From Apophysomyces variabilis (taxonomy: Eukaryota > Mucoromycota > Mucoromycetes > Mucorales > Mucoraceae), in contig MZZL01000398.1 in NCBI GenBank assembly GCA_002749535.1, positions 434,001-498,000 of the forward strand: DNA of 64,000 nt, given 5' to 3'. Below the pieces are notes generated by a model. That model had not been told where the DNA came from. It made no database searches and saw only the letters and a program-made list of their open reading frames with translations. Shown here in pieces: positions 10,778-23,215 of the stretch. Within the stretch, counting starts at the first letter, position 1; each line of letters opens with the position of its first letter. The position numbers and the translations under genes are program-made.

Positions 10778-13700
10778 ATGATCGATTCAATACTGTCTGC
10801 TATTGAAGATGAGATAGCGTTAGAGGGTGCACAAGGCACGTAACTATAAAGTAGATTTGTGATTAAAATAACATTTTGCATTTGCGGATCAGGGTGTAAT
10901 ATTGAACAATTGTGCGCATTCGTCCAAATGGCAGCGCAAAAGCATATTGAAACCATGAAGAGTGGAAATCAACGATCGTTTATTCTTGACGACCATTATA
11001 TGGGTTACCTATGGAAGTTTATACGAGCTTGTGGGTCATTTCAAATACTTGTAGTAAGCGGGCGAGATCAATTATGTGAGATACAGCGCGATATTGATCA
11101 AGAATTGGCAGAATAATAACATCGCAGACATATCATATGAGGAAATTCGCTCCAAACATAGTCCAAATGTCCGTATTATCCTGAATCTCGAAAAACGAAC
11201 AAATATAATACAAAAAGGCATCGCTGTAAGTTGAAACATTATTTTTGACAAAGCAGAAATATATTGACTCGTATATTATCGGTGGCTACAGTCAGGCTTT
11301 GTGTTATCGTCAATTGATATAGAAATACTTCAAGCTGTGGTTAGAAGCAGACAGAATGGAATCACGCAAAACCAACTAGCCGAAATGTTTTCTATGGATC
11401 CGCGGAAAATCTTCCATCATCTGAAACGCTTGCAGCAGGCCAAATTGATGTATGTAGGAATGTACACTAAGGATATATCCTGATTTCGGATATAGTATCA
11501 AGCGGCCAACTGTTCAAAGTGGAACTTATACAAACCTATGTCTTCATGTACGATTTGCTACGGAACCAACGAAGAATAAGAATGGGGTAGATGGCGAGAA
11601 AGTACCATGTGAAAATGAGGAAACAGTTGGTCCGGATGGATCATGGCAGCATGGCGCGGTACTAAAGAGGTTGACTCAACTATTGACAGACGCTAAGGAC
11701 AACACGATGATTCTATCGGACTTGATCGGATCATTGGTAATGGGCATATCTGATTGCGACTGCTCTAACTGTATCTGCACAGGGTTTTACCACTCGTAAG
11801 CAGGTCAGCTGGGCCCGCGCTTTCATTACCAAGCTACACGAAAAAAAATATTTGGAGAAGGTGAATGTAATGACGGAGACACAGAAATGTTTACGGTGCG
11901 TCAGGTTGCCAAAGCAATCAGAAAGAGAGATGGAAACAGATGGTATGCAATAGGACAGATAGCATGAGCATTTACAAATCTTCACTCGAATTCACCTAGT
12001 AGAAAGGATGCACGAAGCGGAGGTTTACCAACGTCCAAAAACGAATGGGATACCTCTCGGTTTGCCTATGGAATACGTGATATATCGTCACATAGCAGAT
12101 TCAGGTGAAAAGGGGCTTTCTCGCAAGGTAAAGAAAGACTTCACACACCTTTCTCTCTTGTTCATGCTTGTTAAACTGAACAGGAAATCGAAGAGCTTAT
12201 GCCCGGAGTAATTCCTGAATTTATTAGAAATACATTGAAGCTTGCTACCGAGGAAGCACCAATACACTGGAAAGAATACCAAATATATTTTATCGTAGAA
12301 ACGGTAGGAAAGTGTCGTCAATACCGTTATTTTTCTCGAACTGGCTGGATCAAATACCAAGAAAAGCAAGGCAACAATTTTGACATGATTAGAAAAGACG
12401 ATGTACAATACAAAGTGAGCAAGGAAGAGCCTGAATCAATCTATAGTCATATGTTGCAACGCGAAGAATTTGCCAAAACAAGCTTACCAGAAGGGAAAAA
12501 GAGGCCATTAGTCAACGTGACTGAACAGAGGAAGAGGGCACGCCAGTCAAAATCGCTGATTGCTACAGAAGAAATCCCAAAAGGACGCAAGAGAAAAGTA
12601 ACAGCAGATACTCTACATAACTTAGATTATGAGCCAGTCGGAGGACAGCGACAAGTGAAAAGGCCGAGCCGAATCCAGAGTGATAAAGCTACGGATGAAA
12701 GCGAGAATAGCACGTCTACTAATTGTCAATTATCTGGAGAGACACAGTCGATATCAAATAGCGATGAGTGCAGTACACCTGCTGAAGATACTAGTAAATC
12801 GTCGCTGCAAGCGTTGTCTGGTCTGAAGCGTGCGATGAAAACAGCAAATAGTACGACTGAAAAACGCAAAACCTTGCTATTATCAATGGTTCTTGAGCGA
12901 AGAGTTCTTGAAGCAAATTCGGAGCTTATGATGACGCTTACTGAGTCGGAAGGAGCGCAAGCTAAACATAAGATTGCAAGGACAACCTTGACACGACTTG
13001 CCGAATCTTTGCGCGACACAGGCGCAATACGCATTGTAAAAACCATAATACCTACCCTTTCTGGGGGAACTGTAAGAAAGACACTTCTTCTGCATCCCGA
13101 TTTAGTGGAAGAAAGCGAAGAGGTGCAAGCATATTTGAAACACACACAACAAGAAAAACTAGTCAAATCTGGTTCAAAGCATGTCAAATTAAAGACGGTT
13201 CACACCGATGTCCAACGGAGCGAACCAAATGAACGGATCAGCATCACCCAAGCGTCTTTTCCGAGTTTTGCCTTGCAGTATGGCTGGATTCCATCTAAGT
13301 GGTTACGCGCAAAGGAATTACACCTATATATGCTCAGGCTTGTTCTTCGAGAAAAATACAAGGAGACGAACCATACATTAGAATCCAGGACGATAACTAT
13401 CAAAGATCTTTTAGAAGATTTTTTGACCAACATGCCGCTTACATTTTTTCTCAAAGTAGTTGGCGTCTTCCGCACAAGTAAAATTTTGGCGACATTTCTA
13501 AGCAACCATGACATTAAGGATATGACTATGGCAGACTTATCATCGGAGGTGAAATTAGAATTCACCGGTCTTTATTTTGGTGGTCGACTTCGCACAATAT
13601 TACGAACATTGCTGACAGTTTTAAGGGACCTTGAAATAATCGAGACGGTCAGAGATCCCTCGGAAAAAGATTTGGTAGCATGTAAAATAGATTCCGCATA

Positions 13701-16516
13701 TCGGTTACTGGAGGTTGGTTATATCAAGGACTTCTCGAAACCGGATCGACCTGTTCTTCGCAAGTTGCAGCTATATTCAATCGAGGATGCACTAAACTAC
13801 TGGAACGAGCTTCAGATGACGTGCACACAAACCCCGGACGAAGATTTATTTACAAGTGATAATATTGATAGCCCAGGGAAGGACTCATTAACTACCATAG
13901 CAAAAGCAACTACTTGGGGTACTGGTCTTGTACTGTCAAGAGAACAACGGCGTCAATTGGATGTTTATGTTGACAAGACTACAGGCAAAGCACCTTTCAA
14001 TGACTTCTTGTTGTGCAAAAAGCTTTCTCTTGACACTGGTCTCCCTGCTGATCGTATCAGACGATATTTTAAAGCCATTGTGCTTGCACATGAGAGCAAA
14101 CTGAAAAGAATTAATCTGCAGAGAATTAAGATTGACAGACAGCAGCAATCGAAGGACGCCAGGAAACAAGCTGTCAGTGCTTTGGTCCGTGCATCGATGC
14201 AGAATCATAGAATTATGCCGGCAAAAGGAAATGTCGCAGAGGTCGATCTTGTACAACCTACATTCGTTGGCAGTCGCAATATACTCAGACGTAAGCTGCA
14301 TGAACAAGGAGGAGGATTATTGCGGGGAGCATATGGTACGTTTAAAGACGATCTATAGTCGTGGCAACTAAACGATGGTTCGTTATAGAGGAGAAAAAAT
14401 GGACTGATATTGAGCGCGATGTGCTTTTGCATGCGTACAGCATTATGCAATACAGAGCAAACGGGACTTCTTTCTACTGGAATCCAATTATACAGGTACT
14501 CCCAAACAGATCCCCAGAAGATTGTCGTCATCTATGGCTATCTATGAGACAAAAGACTCCGAACATATATACCCAAGTACAGCAATTACAAAGTCAGTGG
14601 TCGATAGCATACGAGAAAGGGATCGCATCCAAAGAAATTTTTGACGAGCGTCCATGGGACACCAAAAATTATGATTTGGCTGGGTACTTGGAATATTTCC
14701 TAGCTTTTCTAATCAACGAGCCAAAGTATGTGAATAACTCTTACGGTACATGAGAAAGCTAACCAAGAGAAAAAGGTCCGATTTTAGCCCTGTTTTGATA
14801 CCGAAGAAGATCGATGTCTTCGCACACAGATTCATAGTATCCCCAGCTAGAGTGAAAAGCAAATGGGAAACGGAAAACTTGTTCCTGCAAGCAAACACGT
14901 TGAATGTCAATGAAGAAAATCGATTTGACGAACCAATAGCTTTTACGAAAAAGGAACAAGAAAGTAATACCGCTTTACTTCTTGCGGTTCTTATCAAGGT
15001 AAGAGTACGGCTGACTGCAACTGGTACAAACATTTCTTGCTATAGATGATCTTAACTATACCAAACGAACATTACAGCCGAATGGAGGCATTTTCACTCC
15101 TCCGACAATATCCATCCGAGAAAATCAATGAAGCCATCTCGCTTTTGTACCGTTCCGGTGCTATTATAAAGAGAAGAATAGGAAGTGTAAGGAATATATT
15201 TGGACGCCAGATCAACGTATCGGAAAAGTAGGAAGACTATCGATAAACTGGATACTTATTCTTTTCATAGATTTCTCGAGATTCTTAGCGGTCCCATGCA
15301 CTACCAATTTTTTTCTGAAGCTTTGCAGTGCCACAACAAGCTAGCAGACAATATTTCTGTACCGAATTCATTGAGTGGAGGATGGATGGCCTGTGTTCTT
15401 AACCTTATGTCTCAACGGAAGGTAAAAGAAAAGTTTTTATTCAAACTTCAGATTAAACAGCTTTGTCTAGATTCTTATCGATATGAATTCACGCGAACAA
15501 TGTTTATTGCTTCGAAGGGGACAGTCTTATCCCAAACTTTATTATGGTTGTAGAGAGCGATGATAATCTGTCAGACTAATTTATATCTTTGTAGGTTCGC
15601 TTTGCGATAAATGGGTGAGCAGGGACATGCTTCTACAGCTTCGTATCCAAAAGCAGTTATCACCAGTGACTGCAGGGCAATTACGCTCGACAAAAATATC
15701 GCCTGTGTCACGAAAGGAAATACAGGAAACATTGGCGCAGATTGCAAAGAAAGAACCGCATGCAGAGAAAATATACGCTGCTTTGCAAAGCTTTAAACGA
15801 TACGGGGCAACACGGTTAGAAATCAAGGTAGAATGAATCTAACTATGGAAATTAGACTCAATTTAGGTGTTTGCGGAAGTATGCGATAGGTTCCAAAGTC
15901 AGCGACACAGCCATCGAGCGCTGTCTTCAATTATTCCAATCCAGTTCGCCACTGCTTGCTCTGGAAGTCGGATACCATATACCCCTAATTGTTGCCATAG
16001 AGTACGCGGCGCCATGGTTATTGAAATCAACTAAAGATGAGACTTGTATGTATTACAAACCCAGAATGTGGTGTGATCTTCAAGGCAATACCATGGACGC
16101 TGCTATGAGCGGCTGCGCGCAGGCAGTCTTGGGTCACATTCTGTTAAATCCAGGAATTACTCAGGTTAGTCATATGCCATCCGGAACAAATTAGGTGGCT
16201 GAACGACGCATTGTAGGCAACGTTACGCGACAAGTTCGCTGGATTTCTCACGGTCTGCGAGCTTCGAGACGTTCTTAACTATCTTGTTGACACAAAAGCT
16301 GTCCGACGCAGGTTTGTGCGACAAGTTGGCGGACGTGCCACGCTCTTTTCAAAATCCGTCCAAAACACTGCGTTCGGTAATCGTGGAAAACCTACCCTAT
16401 TTGTTATACTCAATCAACACCTAGGTGCCAATGCCATTGTCAGTGACCAGAGCTCTCATTACTGGGCATCAGAAGACTATTACGCAAAAATCTTTGTTTA
16501 TAATGCAAGTTCATAA
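10778..16516 (+). CDS. TFIIIC largest subunit (B-block binding, Tfc3/GTF3C1-like)
   Basis: This subunit of RNA polymerase III factor TFIIIC binds the B box of tRNA genes. The N-terminus (MIDSILSAIEDEIALEG then GC) matches the start of the family. It is followed by a winged-helix segment at 11292-11455 (GITQNQLAEMF...HHLKRLQQAKL). A large exon (12184-14335) has a basic, low-complexity linker and later a conserved helical region. A SANT/Myb-like segment follows (KKWTDIERDVLLHAYSI, FYWNPIIQVLPNRSPEDCR, 14389-14580), then conserved C-terminal helices (GRQINVSEKFLEIL; LLNPGITQATLRDKF; ELRDVLNYLVDTKAV) to the stop at 16514-16516. I count about twelve or more exons. Well-defined introns include 11054-11102, 14336-14388, 14726-14769 and 15228-15270. 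Intron 1 seems to use a GC donor at 10836. Some joins (near 11460, 11940, 15550, 15860) are not resolved. Confidence 0.85.
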
Positions 16517-17462
16517 AATGGCTGGAAATAAGATCATGTACAACCTGAGGTGACTCAGACCCTCGTTTCGTAATCACTGTTCAATAACCTATACACCTAG
16601 AAGAATGTGCAAGTGAAGATAATCATTTACTAACACATCAGTAATCTATCCTCCTCCCTTACTGTTCTTGTTATGCATTGACGAAGCACACCAAAAGCTG
16701 GGTCACAAGCAACATCCATAGCTTACTGTGAATGGCCATATTTTCCAATGCTGCACTTGCAATTTTGTCGGTCTTGTTCCAATGGCTTGCAGCTTATCCT
16801 ACAGATACTCATGCTTATAGATGAACGAAATAGAGATAGTTCAATCAGAAACATGTAGTCTGCTTACCTAGTCAATATTTGTTTTATCCATCTGAGATAC
16901 TCCTTGTGCTGTTTCTCTAGAGCAGTAGTCTTTATTTTCGCCTTAACTCACTAATTAAAACTTATGGAACATACCAAATACAAGTGAAAACTCCAACTGC
17001 CAATTCTTTCAATCTCTACGCTATGCCAATCCAAATAAATCACTTTAATATCGTTAACATTTCCATAGGGGAACTTTCAATTTCGTTGAAGGAATCCAGT
17101 CATCTTTGGCGGCTTATCATGTAGGACAAAACGTTAAGAAGGCGCTGTCGGATTTTGGACCATCGACCTATTATGCAGAAAAGAGCGCTGGATTCCTTCA
17201 TGTCCGCTTTTCTCCAGCATCCATTATCGTTTGTCACGCTTTAAAGTAGGAATAAAAAAAGATATATATAATCTCAAGGCTCACTTTTAGCGTAAGCCGT
17301 ATTAGCTATGTTCTATCCAACAGTTCACTCGAGTTAGGAAAACATTGAGGAGTAAAACGAAACCGTGCTCATTCATGCGTGTGACTGGTGTTCAAGTTCT
17401 TTTGCGCATTGCCCCGGAAACGTGCCAGGTTTTTCTGAACATCCCTCTTTTTAGATTCAAAC
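16517..17462. other. Intergenic DNA with a 13-bp inverted repeat
   Basis: No gene is recognised. A perfect inverted repeat TGAAGGAATCCAG / CTGGATTCCTTCA lies at 17087-17099 and 17188-17200, 88 bp apart. The last part, 17270-17462, should contain the promoter of the Mg2+ transporter gene. Confidence 0.4.
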
Positions 17463-19555
17463 ATGGCAAGATCTAAGAAGCGTGGTCATAAGAATAATGG
17501 GCGTGTTCGCCATGATGAGATACCCGAGCCATCAGTGCGATCCCCCCTGAATATGTTCTTTGGAGGACATCGATATGCTCCCATCCCTGAATCAGATAAT
17601 GATGTAAGCTATGTCTCTACCCGTATCATATAAGTAAAAGCGTTGCGTATGTCAAGCATGAAGTGGCTCCACCTCCATCAGCTATTGGCCATGAGTACTA
17701 TAGCTCATCACCGCCGCGTATGGAGGAAAATAATATATTGATTGATATCGACCCACCTACACAGCAAACGTTAACCGCTATGAGTGATGCCAATACCATG
17801 TACAACTCGGACGTTGAAACAGCATCACAAAACGACTCGGTCGAAGGCGACGTATGCTTTCCGACTCCGAGCAAGCGAGAAGAGGAGGCCGGGATTGATT
17901 ATGAAGCATTGGAGGGATATGTTTTGGAAGAGCAACGAGAACAGTCGAAAATGGCGGAACAAGAGCCACAGAATGTGAGACGGCGACGACGGCTTTCCAA
18001 TGTGGCCATTCCAGATAATCGTCGATTTAGTTTCTACGGCGATCGTATGAAGGTGCCTTTATTTGCACCCATCTCGAGTTTGTCCCCTCCCTGCTGATGT
18101 ATCGTTTGTTAGCATCCCGAAGTAAGCGATGCAGATATGTATCGCATTACGTATTATTCTCCTGCAGAACCATCCACGATCCATGCACGGACATTATCCG
18201 AAATCCCGTCTAGAAACCAGAAGCTCAGTGATATGCTAAAGAAGGGTTGTTTTTGGATTGATGTGATGAACCCGACGGATGCAGAAATGAGAGCTCTAGG
18301 AAAAGTAAGTCATTCCATCACGCTTCTCAATTTGTTTGTTTTGCGTTGGACTGAAGTGTAATTATCCTTTTTGTTTAGATTTTTAGAATTCACCCGTTGA
18401 CATGCGAAGACATTATCATGGAAGAACAAAGAGAGAAATGTGAAGTATTTCTCAATTATTACTTTATCTGTTTCCGAAGTTTCGAGCCCGATCAATTTTC
18501 TCCAAATTATCTACAGCCATTGGGGTTATATATCCTAGTACTTAAGGAAGGCGTACTGACGGTAAAGCGCTACTAAGATAGATTTGTCCCATCTTTTTTA
18601 ACCATTCTTTTCTTTTTGTATACCCGTTGACTTTGCAGTTCCATTTCCGACCTATGCCACATCCTCATAATGTTCGTAAACGTATTAAACAACTTAAAGA
18701 TTACATCAATGTAACTCCAGGTAATGCCAAAAAAATGAAGGAAAGGGCAATAGAAAAACAAACCGCTCACAGATGTGAATCTTTCTTGTTTGGCTGTTAG
18801 ATTGGATTTGTTATGGGTTATTAGACGATATCACCGATTCCTTTGCGCCCTTAATCCGAGCCATTGAGTTTGAAGTGGACTCTATTGATGAACTTGTACT
18901 TATTCTCAAGGAGTCTGAGCAGTCCGATATGTTACGGCGCATTGGCTATTGTCGAAAGAGAATGATGAGTTTACTACGACTTTTAGTCTCGAAGGCTGAT
19001 GTGGTTAAAACGCTCGTGAAAAGAGGGGAAGCGAAACCACTGGATGGCACACGACCTGCATTAAGCAGTGAAGTTGCTTTGTATCTTGGGGATGTTCAAG
19101 GTAAATCGCATTCGACTCTCTGTAACAGGACAATGGGTACACATGCCTGTTTCTTACCAATCTCTTTTCTATAAAAGATCATATCATCACGATGCTTCAA
19201 TCGCTGAACCATTATGAAAAAATTTCATCTCGATCTCATTCTAATTATCTGGCCCAAATATCCATCGAAATGACCCAAACGAACAACGAGATCAACGATA
19301 TCCTCTCTAAGCTCACAGCTCTTGGTAGCGTGTTAATTCCAATGAATCTCGTGACCGGTTTATGGGGTATGAACGTACAAGTGCCAGGACAGTACCAGGT
19401 AAAAGAAAAAGGATGACTTTGACCAGATCATAGCTACTAATGATTAATATAACGATCGACAGGAGGACCTGACATGGTTTACTGCCATTATGGTGGCTAT
19501 CTTGACTTTCTGTGTGGCATCTACGTTACTGATGCGTTATTACAATATCGTTTAG
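17463..19555 (+). CDS. CorA-family Mg2+ transporter (Mnr2/Alr-like)
   Basis: This is a fungal CorA-type magnesium channel. The long cytosolic N-terminal part (starting MARSKKRGHK, serine/proline and acidic, to about 18050) is typical of the Alr1/Mnr2 branch. The conserved cytosolic domain follows (CFWIDVMNPTDAEM; IHPLTCEDIIMEEQREK; FRPMPHPHNVRKRI; DDITDSFAPLI). The two C-terminal membrane helices follow, with the diagnostic selectivity motif GMN in VTGLWGMNVQVPGQ (about 19345-19398). The last exon ends TLLMRYYNIV at 19555. Introns with clear borders start at 18307, 18561, 18721, 19099 and 19399. The family acts as a homopentamer in the plasma or vacuolar membrane; which membrane cannot be told here. 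The start is the ATG at 17463. The splice joins near 17603 and 18050 are approximate. Confidence 0.9.
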
Positions 19556-19884
19556 ACACCAAACAGCTGGGTTCCATTTTTCTTATGCTACGCGATAAAA
19601 GAAATAAAGCAAACAGAAGTTCTGCATAGAAATGGACAGTCTCGTCAATTTGACGGCAATTAGGCGTAACCTTAAGCATGTATGGCTTATATCTGCCCAC
19701 CATCAGCGTGTCAATTGCGAATGAATCTACCTTAATCAAAATTGGTCTTTTTCAATGGACACAACTCTCGTTTAGTATAACATAAAATTACTTTAAATTA
19801 ACACTAGGATGCTTAGTTATCTTTTTTATTTTTTAGTATTTTATGCAGGATGCTGACTCATTTGAGATGGTATTGGATACAGGA

Positions 19885-20976
19885 TCAATCGGACGTTTTC
19901 CTCTTGCTTTTACTTAAGCTAATTTTGGCTTTTTTGATTGGTTTGGATGCTGTTGCTTCGATACTTTGTGCGATGGCGTCTGAAGAAGGCTTAACCAAAG
20001 TCTGCCTTTCTTCATTTGTGTCTGTCGCTGCTATGATCACCTTCTCGTCAGATGCTGAGGTTTCTCGCGGTCTTTTGTTTCCAATGTTGCTTGACTGCTC
20101 CACTTGGTCAACAGATGCCTTTGACTTCTGTTTCTTCTTGGATAACGTCAACCGTGATTTGCTTTCGGTTGTAGATGTCATAGTTGTTGTTGTTTCTTCG
20201 TTCTGTTCTTTTGCTGCGTCATTTTGGGTGCCGGCAGCCACATCGTCCTTGGTCGAATTCTACAAGCATATGTTAAATAGTGTGTCCGGCATACGACAAA
20301 TGCTTACGTTTCCAGATGTGTCATTCTGTCTTTCCACAGCATATCTTAACGTATATTCCGTAGCTTTTTTAACAAATGCAGCGTGATCCAAGGTGTATTC
20401 TTTTGCCTAAGAGCTCATGATACTCAGTCATTCATGGGTTTAACCAGTCAATTCTTACGATATCCGCATCCAATGGGTCGTCAGGGTTAGGACATGCCAT
20501 GAGGGTACTTAGAGAGATGAGGGTGGTAGATAAGTTGAGCGAGGGCTTCCAACCATCCTGTTTCAGAATGGATGCACAGATACGACCATTCTCGTCGATA
20601 TTAGGATGGTAAATCCGTGTTTTGAATCGTATCTGAGGAGGGTGGAAAGGGTACTGTTCAGGAATGTTAATCTCGAGCTGGAAAAGACCTTTCTCGTAAG
20701 GTGAATCAGGAGGTCCTTTAATGTCTAATTGCGGATAAGTTATGTTGTTGTCGTAAGGTGAATAGAGAGAGACGTACAGGATTCAAGCTGTGTGATGTCG
20801 TCTTCTACAGGATAGCATACGATGCCAGGTGGAGGATCTTTTTCAAGATCGGCTGCGGTAGGAAAGTAGATCATTAAAGCGCTGTTCTATGAGTATGTGA
20901 TAGAGGGGAGCAGGTCTTTGTCGACTCCCTTACCCAACTCTTTATTCAAACGGTTAAGACGAACGTTGGAGGCCAT
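19885..20976 (-). CDS. Ubiquitin-conjugating enzyme E2, UBE2T-like
   Basis: This E2 accepts ubiquitin from E1 on a cysteine. The minus strand starts MASNVRLNRLNKEL at 20976. Two introns follow, then the UBC core: PPDSPYEKGLFQLEI, PEQYPFHPPQIRFKT, YHPNIDENGRICASIL (active-site Cys), GWKPSLNLSTTL and PNPDDPLDADI, which is closest to UBE2T. An intron at about 20390-20450 leads to the final helix (FVKKATEYTLRYA). Another intron leads to a tail of about 125 residues (19885-20260) rich in Ser, Thr, Lys and Glu with basic patches such as KPIKKAKISLSKSKRK, probably disordered and possibly a nuclear signal. UBE2T works with the FANCL ligase in Fanconi anaemia DNA repair; whether that holds here is inference from similarity. 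Confidence 0.88.
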
Positions 20977-21261
20977 GCGTTCAAGACAAGGAGATGCGTG
21001 AACCCGAAAAAGAGAAACGAAAACGGATTAGGGAAATGACTGGTACTTTAGGAAGGTGAGACTGCTGTGACATGGAAACGAGGGAGTATGGACTGCGGAG
21101 ATACTTCCACCCACTATAGGGATTAGCATGAATAAGGATACTATTTATGTTTTTGTCCTTATTCACTTTTGATGATGGATCGGCTTCTTGCTTTCTTGTT
21201 ACTTATCACCTATGACAAAGGAAGAAGTACGTCTGGTGTAGTGTGTAAATTGACTCCGACG

Positions 21262-23099
21262 ATGAATCTAAACGAAACAATCAGCCGCATGAATCAAGGG
21301 CTGAAACATCATCCGGATAAATATCACGAATGGCGTGAGTCCTAACTGCTGTTTCTTTGCATCTCTTTTTTTTCACATTTAAACTACATAGCATGACCCT
21401 TATGGAATCAGCATACATATCAAGGTAACATATACACATACACTTCGAATCATACCTCTCTCTCTAACTATATCTCCTTAGCGATGATCAGTTCATTAAA
21501 TCACAACCAAAAGTACACGATCAAAAAATCACTGTCCATCATTGGTTAGATAATAAATAATAAAATGATCATCATTGACGTCATGGTAGGCAACTGCGGG
21601 ATCTTGTATTACCTCGACCCGATCGACCAGACGAACTCATCGTACCCACTGGACACGATATATTTACCGTAAGGAAACATTTACAAAAAGGGACTAAGGA
21701 CAGGCTTTATCCTGTTTATTAACGCACCATTAAATATAACCTCCATAGTACAATATAAAGACCGACAGACGCCGTCATTTTGTTCGTGATCTGAATTACC
21801 CACCTACATGCATGGCTACGGGGTATATAATTCAAGACCGGACAATGAAATGACAGGATGATCCTTAAAAAACATCCATTTTGTTTATCGTAGATTTGGC
21901 TACTGGGCTGCTGGAGGTCAACGAGGCGACTTAACTCTGAAAGCCCTGAACGGAGAACATCAAGAGTAAAGCATTTCTATCATCCAACTATGTTTTTTTG
22001 TTTGTCCCAGAACTGAACATCAACCTCATGATAGGCGAATTGCTACATCACCAAGTCACACGATCAATAACGGATTATGCTTTGCCGAATTAGGGGGTGA
22101 GCCCAGGTTGTTGGTTTCCAATAATGATGCCACTGTCCGTATATTATCCATTCCATCTTTGGATATTGTTCAAACCCTCACCTTCCGAACAGCTGTCAAT
22201 CATGGTAATGTATCTAGTCGTTTTTTTCTTTACTGTCATAACTGACATGAGCCTATCGTCGTGCCCTTTTGTTTGTGTTTTAGCCACCGTCAGCCCAGAC
22301 GGTCGAAAAATGGTCGTAGTAGGTGATGATAATCGAGTGTACACATACAGCATTTCTTCTACAGGTCAAGTCGAAGTGATTGGTAATGTAGCAGGTAGGT
22401 TGTGTAAAGGAAAAGAAAAAATAAAAACATGTAAACCGATTCCTCGCTTTCTGGTTAACTCATGTTAAATATGCACAAATAGTATCACAAGATGCCAATT
22501 TTTCAATATCGTGGAATCACACGTCTGAAAAATACGCCGTTGCAAGTCAAGATGGCACGGTTCATGTGTGGGATATCCGGCAACAGCAACCATTGTTCAA
22601 ATTTGGACGAGAAAGTGTAAGCTAAATTATATCTGTGAGAGCGCAAAAGGAACTGTTCATCGATAAGACACAAATCTGTTTAGGAATCCATAACAAAAGG
22701 TGCAGCCCGATGTGTCAAATTTTCGCAGACAGGGGCCATAGACTTACTGGCTTACACAGAGGTAATTGAATACTCTAATACTATCGAACGCCATTCGTGA
22801 AGATGACCTCAGTTTTTGTATGATATAAGCATGTTTCCCATGTCAATATCATCGATGCTCGTACATTTGACATGAGGCAAGTACTAAGGGTAGGCCCTGA
22901 GGAAGTGGACACTCCTATTACCGGTCTGGCTTTTTCTTTGGATAGTCGATCATTGTTTGTTGGTACGTCATTGTTCATCATAGAAAGGCTAACGTATCGA
23001 ATGTGTACCATCCCATTTTTAGGCTTGGAAGACGCCATTCTCGAGTATCCCGTGGATACCAGTACTCGTAGGCGTTTTCCACAAGGCTCATTGTTGTAG
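21262..23099 (+). CDS. WD40-repeat protein, fungal, function unknown
   Basis: A beta-propeller protein is read through many small exons. Recognisable blades include a stretch ending LIVPTGHDIF (about 21605-21665), FGYWAAGGQRGDLTL (21895-21940), ELGGEPRLLVSNNDATVRI (22090-22145), VSPDGRKMVVVGDDNRVYTY (22285-22350), WNHTSEKYAVASQDGTVHVWDI (22510-22580), a blade around CVKFSQTG...LLAYTEH, and ITGLAFSLDSRSLFVG (22915-22962). The end is QGSLL and a stop at 23097-23099. The AAGGQ strand and small size resemble fungal WD proteins annotated with DUF2415, but I cannot confirm that family. The N-terminal exons (21262-21560) are poorly resolved. The gene converges on the minus-strand deubiquitinase, with about 120 bp between stops. 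Confidence 0.75.
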
Positions 23100-23215
23100 A
23101 ATCAAAATAGCATTATTCATAACAAAAAGAAAACAAACAAAGCTGTTGCAGAGTTTTGTTGTTCCAATCTTTCCCTTGTTGGACCAAAAAAAAAGGCGTT
23201 TTGATTTCAAATATT

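Noticed and set aside
12726..13187. Minus-strand open frame of 153 codons
   Set aside because: It lies inside the large exon of the TFIIIC gene, which has family-specific sequence on the plus strand.
19850..20386. Plus-strand open frame of 178 codons
   Set aside because: It lies antisense to the last exons of the UBE2T-like gene, whose minus-strand frame carries E2 motifs and proper introns; the plus frame has no recognisable content.
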